A stretch of 64,000 nucleotides of DNA, taken from contig VWPU01023991.1 of assembly GCA_013398955.1 (NCBI GenBank), positions 1-64,000 on the forward strand, read 5' to 3'. Below are positions 13,648 through 25,700 of the stretch, in pieces; the first letter of the stretch is position 1, and every line of letters starts with the position of its first letter. A program made the translations under genes and the position numbers. Source of the DNA: Callaeas wilsoni. Lineage: Eukaryota > Chordata > Aves > Passeriformes > Callaeidae. The notes below the pieces were generated by a model. The model saw only the letters and a program-made list of their open reading frames with translations. It searched no databases and was not told where the DNA came from.

Positions 13648-16600
13648 CAAAACCAAGTGCCAATATCTCTCCAGCTGTTGGACTTGGCTTTGAGTTAGTC
13701 TGAATTTGATTACCATTGTCATTGGTTCCACAGCAAGAGCCCATCAGAGGTCATGTTGGAAAGCTTTGGGAGGGCAAAGCAGACAATCTTTTTTTTTTCA
13801 GAGATGGAATTGCAATTAATAATGTGCATTTGAGCTTTGTCTATTACTTTGGATTAGTTTTAAATGTAGAAGATGAAACACGCTGTTCAGAATGCATTGA
13901 GCAGAATCATTAAAAAAAAAATCATTCAAACCTTTTTGAGGCTTCCTACTGACAGTACTTTGGGAGTTACTTGTGTGTAGAATCATAAGTCAGTTTTACT
14001 TTCTGTTGCAGTAGTATTGAAAGTGCTGAATGATTGATAGATACTGTACCATAGAATAATCCACAATCTCTTTCAGCTGATTATTATATTATAATAGGAT
14101 TTAAATTGAATCTTAGTCATCTTCAGCAGCTTGGGAATTTAACTGTTTTCCTCTTATAGGATACAGTAATTACTGTTCGTGTTCCTATCTTTAGAAAGGA
14201 AATTGAAGGAAGTCAATCAGTTTTTAGGGGCAGTGATGCTGAATTTAATAGTTGGTGCACCTGCTGTGGTTGATACAATTACTTGGTACAATTATCTGAT
14301 AGTGTATCAGGTCTAATAGAGTTCTTGGTATTTGCAGCCTTTGTGTGTTTCCTCTTAGTAACTTGAGGACTAAATTGTTATTGTAGTCTGGGGAGGTGAT
14401 TTTCACCCTGCATTGGTTCTGCTGATGCTCAGCCTAGGTGTACATAGAAGCTGTGGCTGTTTCTATGCTTTACCCTTATACTGTACTTCTCTGTGTTGTC
14501 TGGAATAATTAAATATGAAGGTGTGATTAGACAAGATCTTTGCATTTCCCCAGCCTTTGCATGGCTGACTGCACATACAGTAGAAAGATTTTTAAGGAGA
14601 GAAATATACTGTTTCCTTCTGTATCTGAAAATTACTCTGGTGGGGAAGATAGTACTTTTTTTTTTGATTGGGTTAGAAGACAGTGACATTAGAAATATTA
14701 AAATTTGATACAGACTGGTTTCACAGCAGGTTCCAATAGCACATATACACTTGACTTCAATTCAGAGCAAATTGCAAGCACTGCTTGGGAAATTTTACAG
14801 TTTGAAATCATTTAATCTTAGCTGTGTAATGAAGCTGTCAACAGTGGATGAAAGCTGCTGTACTCATATTCAGGCACATAAGAATGTAATCTGAGATGCA
14901 GAACATGTTTGTGTTTAGAACTGCTGAGCATAGATAGTTTTGGAAACTGCCTCATGGCTGTAAGCTGTGTTTGGCAGGGGAAAGGAGAGGAGGGATTCAC
15001 TAAAGATGGTATACCAATGATAATCTTAAATTGCTTTGAAAAGGTGAGAAAAGGTGAAGTTTGCTGATGGTACCAGATGCCACCTTGTTCTACCATACAT
15101 TCCAGGTGGATTTCACTTCTCTGGAGGATGACATGTGTTCATGCAATAATCTGAGCTTCTGTGAGTAAAATGAGGAGTTAGATGCCATATAGATCTTGGG
15201 GAAGGTGTTAGCCCATATTGCAAGGATCTAAACAAGCTGGGATTCTATATGTTCCTTTGATAATTTTCCCCTTTTTTCTGTTCAGTCAGATTGTCTGCAA
15301 TGTGCAGAGATTAAATATATTTATCTTGGCATGTATTGTATTTTTAATGCATTATAGATGACAGGAATTGTGTTTGTACAGTTCTGTCTTATTTGCTATA
15401 CTTTATTTCCTCATATTTTGCCATGAAATCCTGTTTGAAGAAAATCTGTTATGATTTAAGAGAATAAACAAAAGCTTGAGAGGCCGAAAAATGCATTTAG
15501 AGTGACAAACTCATTTACCTAAAAGTCCTTGTGACACACAAAATAAATGTTGTTATAGTCTCTCCATCAGAAATTAAGGGAAAGCAGCAGATGTCCTGTA
15601 TGAACATAAATATGTCCAAGAATGACTGTGCTAAAAGGAAAACCAAACAATCTAAATGCTAAAGCACTATAAGCTTTTAATCACATACTTCATGTATATG
15701 GCATTACAGTAACCGTTTACATTTATATACTTTTGTACTGATTAAAATTCTCAGTTTGGAAAAATCCTGGCCTAAACTTCCCTAGTATTTGTAGCAGGCG
15801 TGGATGGGTGCTCTGTGCAGGGTTCAGTGAGAGGCCACAGTGAGTCTTGGGAGGATGACGCAGCAGGCCAGGCTGGCTTGGTTTTTACTGTGCTGCACAG
15901 GGGCTCTACCTTACTGCAGACACCTGTTAGAGCAGAGCCCTTCTGCTTGGGTTAGTTACACACTTCCATCTGCAGTCTGGTAACACAGCCTGACTGCAGC
16001 TGAACTCCTCGTTTCCTGTCTAGTGCAAATCTTTGTCAGCCAATTTAGTGGGTTTTTCTTTCTCTGTATTGCCTGAAAGTCTGTTGCAACAGTCCCCATA
16101 ATTAAAGCCTAAGCAATGAAAATGGAGTCCCAAGGGTGAAGAGCTCGGGTGTGAAAGGATGACCGGTTTTATTGGTCACATCAATATGAGTCAGTCTTCC
16201 AAGAACAACCATGTGTTAATCTGCATACTACAGGGTTTAACCTATCTGAAAGGAGCCAATTTCAGAGTCACTTCACAGGACAGTGTTTTTCTTTTAAATG
16301 ATAAAACACAAGCAGGCCTTAAAATTGGAAGTGGCATCTCTGAAGGTGTATAAGGAGGCAGTAGTCAGCTTTGCAAGCAAACTGAATTTGAAAAATAAAC
16401 TTCGTTGCTTTAGCAATTACAGAAACACACATTTGAAATTTTTTTATTTTTCCGAAGTGTGTAAATAGGAAACATAGTCACTTCATTTTTATTAATTTGG
16501 GAATTTTTGTCTCCTAGCTCCTAAGATTTGCATACCAAAGTGAGTAGCAGTCTTGCATTTGGGAAGTATAAGACTACAATACTAAGCACTGAATCTCCAC

Positions 16601-19120
16601 GGCTGGAAGAGTAAATTAGGTGACTCTGTACCATTTCTGCAGTAGGTGGTGATTGGAAAACATTATATTGACTATTCAGGCTTAAATTAAATGAAAATTT
16701 ACATAAGTCTTGGATCACATGTTGCCTTTAAGCCACGTTTGTTCAGATAGAGCACAAAAGCTTCTCAAACCTCCAGAGGAGAGCATTTCTGAAGGTGCTG
16801 TAAATGATTTCCATTATCAGGAGTCTACCCCAGTGGCTGAAAAATCCTGTCCTTTCATTTGTAGAGATTAATGGTGCAAATTGAAGTAAGTCCTTTATAT
16901 TAGTCCAAAAGAAAAATATGCTGTCAGTTTTTAAATTCTTTTCAGACTTGTGAACAGGCCTACACCAGTAATTAGCTTCAAGCTTAGTCCTTGAACAGAA
17001 AATAACATCAGAATTTTGTCAGCAAGAGCAGATTTCTCAGCTAGAATAAATCAACCCAATTCTAACTAAAGCAGCTGATTCAATGTAGTTGTTATTTAAT
17101 ATAGCAGCTGTTTGCCCAATGTAGGAATTGTACTATATAGGGAGTCAAATTCACCTGTCTTGAGTAACGAGTTCTTAAAATAGAAGAAAGCAAATGGCAG
17201 AACAGTCCTTTATCTGGTATAGCCTTCAAGTTTGCAGAAGACAATGGCTGAGGACCTGTCTGAGCCAGTATTTTTTTGTGGACTAGAAGATGATGGAAGG
17301 ATTCTGTCTGAATGAGGTACTACAGTGAAACTAGGGAGATTTCACTCTTCTTTCATTACCTAATTTCTTGGTATTATTTCTATTCTTGTTCTAGAAATTG
17401 CAGTGGTGGAAATGGTGGGGGGGAAATACCGCATCTTTCCTCTCCTTTTCATAGTCTTTAGCTGTCCACCATCAGAGACTGACATGCAGCTTGAAGAGTA
17501 CTTTCCTTAAGTGTAGGTGAAGTCCCAAACAGCGATAGAAATGTTTTGAAATAAAACAGGTTCTAGCAGGAAATGGCACAAGTCCTAAACCGTGGGTGAG
17601 CCATGATTCTGTTTTCAAAAGCAGCGTTCAAGATAGCTGAAGATTATCAACCTTCTAGGCCCTCAATCCAAAGGATCCTTTCAGAATTGAAATGAAGTTT
17701 TAGTTACTCTTTAAAATGATGTGGTAGTAGTTAAAATACGTGGTATTACTTCTCAGTGATATGTAAAAATTAGGTTAAAATGACTCCTCTCATGTGCATC
17801 ACTGTATTTATATGGAGTGTGAAAAATGGTCTTTTTTTATTAAGTAAGCCTTAAATTTCTTTGGGGTTTTTGAATTATGAGTTTTGCTGTGATCAACAGA
17901 CAATGCTATTTCAGTGTATGAGAACTTAAGAGCAATGCTTTTCTGGTTTGCCCTTAGTCTTTTGCTACTTGCTTTTCTTGTAGTTCATAGAATCAGTTGT
18001 ACAGAGGTACTCTGACCATGTTTTTTCTGATTCCTTGCACTTCAGGATCCTGATGTATGTCTGAAGTTCCTTGCAAGGCACATGTTATACTAATAGTAAA
18101 TGCTAATCCAAATAGTTTATAAAGTGATAAAACATTTGAAAATCACAAATTTATGATATCTTCATATCGTCATCTTAAAGATTATTGGAACATGTACATT
18201 GACATGAAAACTGTGCACAAGACGATGTCCAGCACTTGGCCATGTCTCAGGACAAGAAAGAGTGTGAATTTGGAGAAGCTCCTTTATTCATGTGAGTGGT
18301 ACTAGGTCAGTCACAAAGATTTCTTTAGTTTTCGTGCAAATTCTAAAGGTGCATGACTGTTAATGTAACAGAAGTTTAACAGCTGGTAAAAGTTCTGTTA
18401 TAGTTATGACATGATTTGGAATTGTGCAGTTTGTTCTCAGACAGCAAGATAAATGTTACAACTGTGGTAAAAGCATGAGCAGAGATTCAAGGGAGACTTT
18501 TCCCTTAACTTATTTCTGCTCTCCACTGTGGGTTAAAAATTGTCTTGAATAATGTGCAAGACTGCTTTAGCCAAAGTGACTTCCTTTTTTTTTTTTTTTT
18601 TTTTTTAATTAAAACAAGCAAGTCTACTGAAACTTAAAAGACTGAGAAGCCATTAAGGGTATTTCCAAGTTTGGTTTAAATAATTTTAAATGTTCCTGTC
18701 TCCTGTGTATAATTCCTTGGTGAGCAAGTAATGATGGATGCCACTTAATGGCTCTGCAGTGACTAAAATAGGAAGATCTTTCACATTCAGAAAATAGAAA
18801 TTATACAAGATGGATATTTCATGTGTTTCAGAAATAATGTATGCCCTTCTTGCTAGCAAGCCTAAATTGTAATGGAAAAATATGCATGCGCTTCCTTCAG
18901 CGAACATTATTTTTCCGTCTGTGATGCATCTTTCTAAACTGGTTTGTACCTTATTTAGCATCTTCAGTGCCACAGAGGAAAGAAGTCCTTTTTAATTCTG
19001 AAGGCAGATACTCAGCATCAGAGTCTATCAACTCAGCATCAGGGTGAATCATGAATTCTCCTTTGGTACTCTGTTTTCTATTGGAGTATTTATCTACATG
19101 TATTGGAAACTTCCAGAAAG
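13648..19120. other. AT-rich unique sequence between two solo LTRs
   Basis: No gene is recognised. The region has a slightly GC-richer patch around 15780-16000 without repeat signature, and a 22-base T run at 18585-18606. On the minus strand from about 19120 to 18953 a frame stays open with a 21-bp in-frame duplication (see findings). The remaining frames are of chance length. Confidence 0.5.
18585..18606. repeat. Homopolymer T(22)
   Basis: Twenty-two consecutive T. Read on the minus strand it could be the A-tail of a retrocopy, but no recognisable retrocopy body lies on the expected side. I treat it as a simple homopolymer. Confidence 0.9.
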
Positions 19121-19126
19121 AAATAG

Positions 19127-19762
19127 TGTTGCGGTGGTCCAGCCCACCTTTGGGCTGAGAATGGACAAAGGCATACAGTGGGTGGCACCAAGGTTTAAGT
19201 TCCAGCCTCCTGGGTGTCATTCCACCTAGCTATTCCTCCCTCGTTACAGAAACATCTTTTTTCTGTAGTTACCCATTAGTTCTACCCTTCATGTTTATGT
19301 ATATCCTTGTTGTTTAGTCACTTAAGTTCTGGAACGTTCTGTTGTTCTGTGATCTCCATTGGTCTATTGTACTCAAACCCTCCCTCTTTTTCCTTTTATG
19401 GTATATCTGACACCTTTTGTCTTCTCCTATTGGTTTATCCCTTTGTTCCTCCCTTCTCCTCCCCTACCTTAAAAGACAGTGTAACTGTCATTCTGCGCTC
19501 TTTTGTTGCTCCTCATCCTGACCTCCTGACCTCCGGGTTGGGCATAAAGACTTGGGTGCTGCAACATTGAGTCTGTCTTTTCTCCTTCGCCTCTGCCGAT
19601 CGCTACAGTTACTATCGCCTGCTGCCAGCTCCACTGTGAGCCCAGACGCAGACAGCTCCAGCAGGAGCTTCCACCAGACACAAAGCTTCTCACTGTCTCG
19701 CCACCGGGACACTTGAAGCTAGTCGCCTGCTCGGCCACCGGGCGGTCAAGCGGTCAGCGACA
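19127..19762 (+). mobile_element. Complete solo LTR, class II (ERVK-like), with perfect 6-bp target duplication
   Basis: Seen: the element starts TGTTGCGGTGGTCC at 19127 and ends GGTCAGCGACA at 19762, so it has TG...CA termini. AAATAG occurs directly before it (19121-19126) and directly after it (19763-19768), an exact 6-bp target-site duplication. Internal order fits a sense LTR: a TATA-like CTTAAAAGA at about 19468-19476, then a polyadenylation-like ATAAA at 19544-19548 after a CG-bearing stretch, then a GC-richer tail of about 200 bases like U5. Known: 6-bp duplications are typical of class II retroviruses. Inference: a provirus once inserted here and recombined to one LTR. Frames running through it on both strands, such as 19469-19738, are not genes. 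The family is not named because I cannot run a library search. Confidence 0.83.
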
Positions 19763-19768
19763 AAATAG

Positions 19769-22700
19769 CTTCAGCATAATAATCTTTTGCCCATGTCAAA
19801 TCAACCATAAGCATAAAAAGGAAAATATTTCATACTGGCTGCAATGTAGGATCATTTTCTCATTAAGAACCTGAGTAGTAGTTATATGGCTTGAAACTGA
19901 AATTAATTAGTTTCTGTTGAAGGCACTTATTAATTCTTACTATTATAAATACTTGGGGAACATGATCCAATGAAACAGAAAATCAGATGATCAATGAAAT
20001 GATAAAATAATGACTTCATGTTGTTATTATTACAAAGTCAAGTTGTGCATTTCACAGTTCTGTAGAACAGTGATTAATTAGATAACTTTGACTTCCATCA
20101 AAGGATTTACAAATATTAGCAAGCATGTGGTTGTCATTTTTCATATATAGACCTTGGAAGCATTTTATCTATGACCTTCCTAATCTGACACAGTACTGTA
20201 GGGTTTTGGACTTTTTTCTGTGTCTTTGCCCAAGCTGCTTCTGACATTTACTGTTATGATAGTCCTGGTTTTTAGGAGGAATGCTGTGCTGAGTCAGCTG
20301 TGATGGTGGCAGACAATACAGAGTCTCGAGAAATATCTTCACCTAGCTCCATTTTATTTTATTTATAATGTGAAACAGGGTTTATGTTCTCTTACAAGAT
20401 CGTGAAAGACGATAGAAGTAGCGTTTGCATTCCTCCTTAAAAAAAAAGAAATATAAATGAATTATGGAGTTGTTCCACAGGGGTGAGGCTGAGCCAAGGT
20501 CCAGATAGGAAACAAGGTCCACAGATGTGGATCTATGGGGTTCACAGCCAGGCACAGGCATGGCAGACCTGGAGACAGGGATAACAGTGAGAGCTCAGAC
20601 AGGGATAAAGGCTCAAGCTGAAATAGAGTTCCCTGTACCATCTGCAAGGGCTGTCTGGGGAGGCTCCCAGTGAGGCTGGGCAGTGCTCTTAAGGCTGTTA
20701 GCACACTCACAGCCCTGATACTGGCTCATATCCATGTGTGGTTTTAAAGATAAGATACTTTTCCAGGAGGAAAATGGGAAAATAATATCCTGAGGAACAG
20801 AGAGCTATTGGCAATGTTATATGAGACCTTTATGTAATTAAAACATGTCAAAGGCAATAATTAAGAGTAGAGGTCACGGGCAAGAATTCTGCAATACAAG
20901 CAGCAGCTGCCAGAGGGGAAAGGCACTGGATGGCAGCAAGTCAAATTACTGTGGCTCTTGTGGCCACAAGTTTGCCAAAGATTACTGGAGAGCCTCAGTA
21001 GATTACAGACACTATTGGAGAAGATTTTTCTTATCCCCTGACTGCTGGCTATAAATATGATCAGTGTAAAAATTCAAGTCTCTGTTTCCTCATCAAGTGG
21101 AAAACGGATTCCAGCTGCATGGCCTGCTTACTTTTCTGGTGGATTCTAACAGGGAAGAAAAGTTGCAAACAAGTCAGCCTTTGGTGTTCTATTGTAGCTA
21201 TCTTGGTCCTGACATTGAGGAAAACCTTGTATAAAAACTGTGCCCTCTTGTTCTATTTGATGGTCTTTAAACAAATAGTTCAAACATGACAGGGAGGGCA
21301 GTGAGCAGAGAGTGGAGGGCTGACTGAAGGCTTCGGTGCTGAGGTAGCAGAATAGAGAAAAGCCTTTGTCAGTAAAAGGTCCTGACCATTTACAGAAACA
21401 AGATGGGCCCGTTTTCTCATAGAATCATTAGAATTGTTTCTATTTGTGGATAAATTATTAATATATTAGAGATTTATTCACTTGAAGTTTCAATGAAAAG
21501 CAAAGTGATTAAAACACACAAAACAAAATTGCAAGCAAACAGGTCAACTTTTTGATGCAAACTGCATGTTTTGCAATGGCAAATCCAGCCCCCCTCCTTG
21601 TCACTTCTCAGTGATGTTTGACTCCATTATGTTTGTCAGTACAGGCAATCTTATCAGAATATGCTTTTCTTTCTCAGTAGTGATTACGACAATTTACAAA
21701 TGCTGTTCCCTCTCCCAGTTTACGGTATTTTGTAATTAATTAGTTCCACAGAATATTTGAATAGAGTAATATAAAAAGATGAGGGCATAATTTCCCAGTT
21801 ATTAAATATATTCCACTGAAAGATATGATATATGATGGGCCTCTGGTGATAACTTTTTATTTTCAGAGAGCTTACTTCCTGCAGCTTTCTTGAATTAACA
21901 TGATAATGAAGCTGCAAAGATATCTTGTAGGCACTGATGAATCAGGGTTTATGCTCCATAATTTGGAATACTTACTGTTTAGCAACTGAGTTGCTTAACT
22001 GAACTTGTTACCCTGCAGATTTTTGCATTAATTTTCTTGCATTGCTCTTCTTACAGTTAACTCTGATTGGATCAGTTAAGTCATTTTTTTTTCCTTAATA
22101 AAAGCATGTCAATTTTTCCTCTAGCAAAGTGAGATTAAGTTACATCAGAAGAGAATAGGGAATTATTTTGTTTACCTACCCAATGTTGGGTTTCAATGTA
22201 TGCTCCCTTCTGGGAGAAAAACAGCTTGCAGTTGTTTGCTTCAATCAATAAACTCTTGCTAATTTAATGAGGAACATGGTGTGTTAGCAATATTTTCGAG
22301 TTTATCAGAAGCATACAGCACTTCAGTAAGGAAATGTACTGGAATTTATAATGCTTTTACCATTTTGAGGTAGTGCAATGATGTATGTGTGACTTATGTC
22401 TTCAGTTTTCCATCTGTGTTAACAGTCACCAACAGGAGCTTTTAATGTTTCAGAATAAAGACTGATGGGCATTTATGATATAGTAGCACTAGAGAAGGCA
22501 GTTCCTTTCTCATATAAATATGTGCATCCTTATATGGGGGCTCATTTTTCATTCCCTTTTTAGAAGCAAAGTTCATTTTAGGGAATTTTTCAAGTACTAT
22601 AGAAGAGCATAAATGCTGTGTAAGTTTTGGTATTACAGAGCTCCTTTTGTTACTCCAGAATTATCTTGCTGCCATCAAAGTGTTGTGACTCTTGCAAAAT

Positions 22701-25700
22701 TATTTGTTTCAATCACAGCAATAGTAAGAACTGATGCCTTTGAGGTGTGAACATAGACTTTGAAATATAAAGTCTTTCTGGAGCTTTAGATTGAAGTCTC
22801 AGAAAGGATGATTCAAATCTCTATCTCTTGGCTGCTAAATTAACAGGGTTTTGCAGTTTCTTGTGACAGATGTGTTGGCTGAGACCTTGCAAAGTCAAGT
22901 GCCATCTGGTCTGTTTTGGACAGCAGCAGTGTTTGTCACAGTGTGAAAGTATTCATTGTCCTCGCTCTTTCCAGTTACCTAAATGGCTGTGTCTTCATAT
23001 AACATTTTTCTAGTGTGTCTGGCTAGAGTCCAACAACATGGGCTTTATATGGATCAAGTGAATTTCTTCCTCTAGTGAAGGAAACATACAGTATAAGAAG
23101 GAGCTCTCCGAATGTTACAGGATTGCAAAATAGTTGTTTTACAGCCTGGGAGTAGCAATCCTCAAAAAGCTATTGGACACCTGCAAGAAGAGCTACAACA
23201 GTGCTTGGTGATGGATCAACTTAGACAACAGGGTATTTTCTTCCCCTAAATACTTTTTGGACCATAAAACCGAGGTCCTGTATTTCTAGTAGTGAATGCT
23301 TGATGAAACCTTTTTTATTCTGGTAAGAGAAAAAGCAGGTGACACTCTGTCTACCCCTGCATGACCTGTCACATGAACTTTCTCATCATTAACTTTTATG
23401 TAAACCTTAGTAGGTCTGAGCTTTTCTTTATCAAGATGCTAATAGCTTGACAATGCAGAATTTTATCACTAAACTGGATTTTAATGACTAGAATCACAAT
23501 GAAAAATAAAGTTTTATGAAGAAACTCTAGCGCTCTTTCAAGAAAACAATATACTAGTATTCTGAATGTCTAGGAGTGTTTACAGTGTTATCTTCAGAAC
23601 ATTTTATAATTTTCAGGGCTCTTCAGTTTTCTAGTATCATCAGTGCTGAATGTTTGAGATATTCATAGTAAAATACAGTAGCTGATGTTTTGGTATCATA
23701 CAAGAAAGAGTTTTTGACATCTCAGGTTCATTACCTATGTGTGCTTATTTACAAGTTTGTCTTGCACTATCTCAGGATACTTTTGGCAGAGCTGGCATTG
23801 GAAAGTTACTGCAAATTATTAATAAAAAGGGAGGGGATGAAAAGAGGCTATACTATGGATTGTCCAAAGTTAGACAATTTTATAATGTAAACAAAGAGAA
23901 AAAACCCACTTTAATACCCAGTACAAATCTATGTAGGTTGACATTATGCTCTGAAAGATTTGTGTAAGGTTTGTCTTTGAGTTACGCAGGAAGTGGTTTG
24001 ATTTCCAAGAGATGAGATTAGTCCAAGGAAGGTGTAACGTAGATGAAGTCTGCAGGAGATGTTGAAAGCAAGAAAAATCCTCAGGCATAAAATAATTCTC
24101 ATTAACTAAAAATATAAATGAGTGGGGGATTGTTTCCTTTTCTTTTGCTATAACAAACAGCTGTTAGTAATCTTCTAAAAATCAGTATAGCTAAGAGTAG
24201 TCACTGCAGTAATAATGGATTTCCTCCTTTAGTAAAAAGGAATGCTTCTAGGAGATTAAATAATTTTAGAATGCTTCATGTACATATAACTTGGAGCAAT
24301 CATTTTTTTCTGCTCATAGAGACTAAATCTAACAGCCTGTTAGACTTAGAATCACAATTTATAGTGTGGGAATTCTGACTTGTGATGATAGCAGTACAAA
24401 ATATTTTCTGGTTATTTCTGTATTTGTCACTGCTACACTTTCTTTTTCTGGATTTGCACAGCTCTGGTCTGGTCTTTCAAAAGTTGACAGACTTGTATGT
24501 GTGTTTGCAAAAGCTTTAAATTGCCAATAATTTGGATTTCTGGTGCAGGTTCTACATCATTTAAGATGTTGCTCTCTTTCTGGAACAGCAATTAAATTGT
24601 TGAATGGAATTAGAATAGACTACAACTTTAAAAAAGCAAATGCTGCCAAACAACAGTCTTTTTTTAATAGTCTTTCATTGTATATTGCCCCTCTACCTCA
24701 AGCATACCATTAGAAAAGGTCACATATCATCAGCCAGACAAGAAATCATTGTGCAAATGTGCCTGTAAATGTCAAAGACTGTAAAAATAACTGCAAGAGA
24801 CTTCAATTTAGTCTTATGTCCATACACTGTGTCCTGATGTGTCAGAACTACTGCACATTGACAGCTGGCTAGAGAGGACCCTTCAAACTGTGGCCTGAGG
24901 CTTCAGCTCTGTGAGCCTGGCCCGAGTTCAAAAATAACACTGGTTACTGGTTTTATCAGAGTTGACTATGGGTTGGTCTGCACTGGAGCCTCTAATCACA
25001 GATCAGCTACCCTGCACTCAATAAACTGTTGGAACAAAGCTTCAATGTGGCGAGTTGTAAGCTTCACCCATGGCCTGCCAAATGTGGAGTGGATTCACAA
25101 ATTACCAAATTGCTGTCTCTAGTGGTAAGAGGTTTTGTAACCCTGTGTGGTGTTGGGGGAGTTTTTAATTTAAAAGGTAGGAATTGAGAAAGCAACTGCT
25201 GTTGTGTCCTTTTCTCCCCCTTTAGTTTTTGTTGTATACCATTTCCTGTTAGTTCTACAATGAACTTTGCAAATTTAGAACCTTGAAATGCACTATGCTG
25301 TTTTCTAATCAACTTGAAAGTGATTGATAGTAATTGAAAGATAAGGGATAAACTAACCAAACTGCTCTCTTTCCTGCTTCTCTTCGTATCGTCACACAGA
25401 TTATCACACAGGTTTTGGAAACTGTCACAAACAGTTAAGTACAGGTTGCTGGTTAGCCTGAGCTGAGTGTGGACTGGGGCCAAAGGGGTTTCAGCACTAT
25501 CTGTTTGCAGCTCCCTTCTCAAAGTCAGAAGAATGGCTCGTGTGGCTGCATGGGGAACAGGAGCCCAGGAGCTGAACATTAAACAGAGGGACCTTCTCAG
25601 TGAAACCCTTCCTTGGATTTAGGGTACCCCAGTGCTCAGATTTCATGAGAGTTGTGGGGAAATCCACTAAAGGTTGTGTGATAAGTGCTAAGGATTTCTT

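Noticed and set aside
17985..17995. TCATAGAATCA, resembling the tail of a CR1 LINE
   Set aside because: Only eleven bases match and no CR1 body adjoins it.
18585..18606. T(22) as the A-tail of a minus-strand retrocopy
   Set aside because: No recognisable retrocopied gene or LINE lies on the adjoining side.
19469..19738. Open frames of 74-89 codons on the minus strand
   Set aside because: They are contained within the solo LTR at 19127-19762 and run antisense to it.
20460..20720. GC-richer block with repeated ACAGGGATAA words
   Set aside because: The words are too few and irregular for a minisatellite and there are no LTR termini or duplications.
21417..21428. TCATAGAATCAT, resembling the tail of a CR1 LINE
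   Set aside because: The neighbouring sequence shows no CR1 3' untranslated or reverse-transcriptase similarity that I can see.
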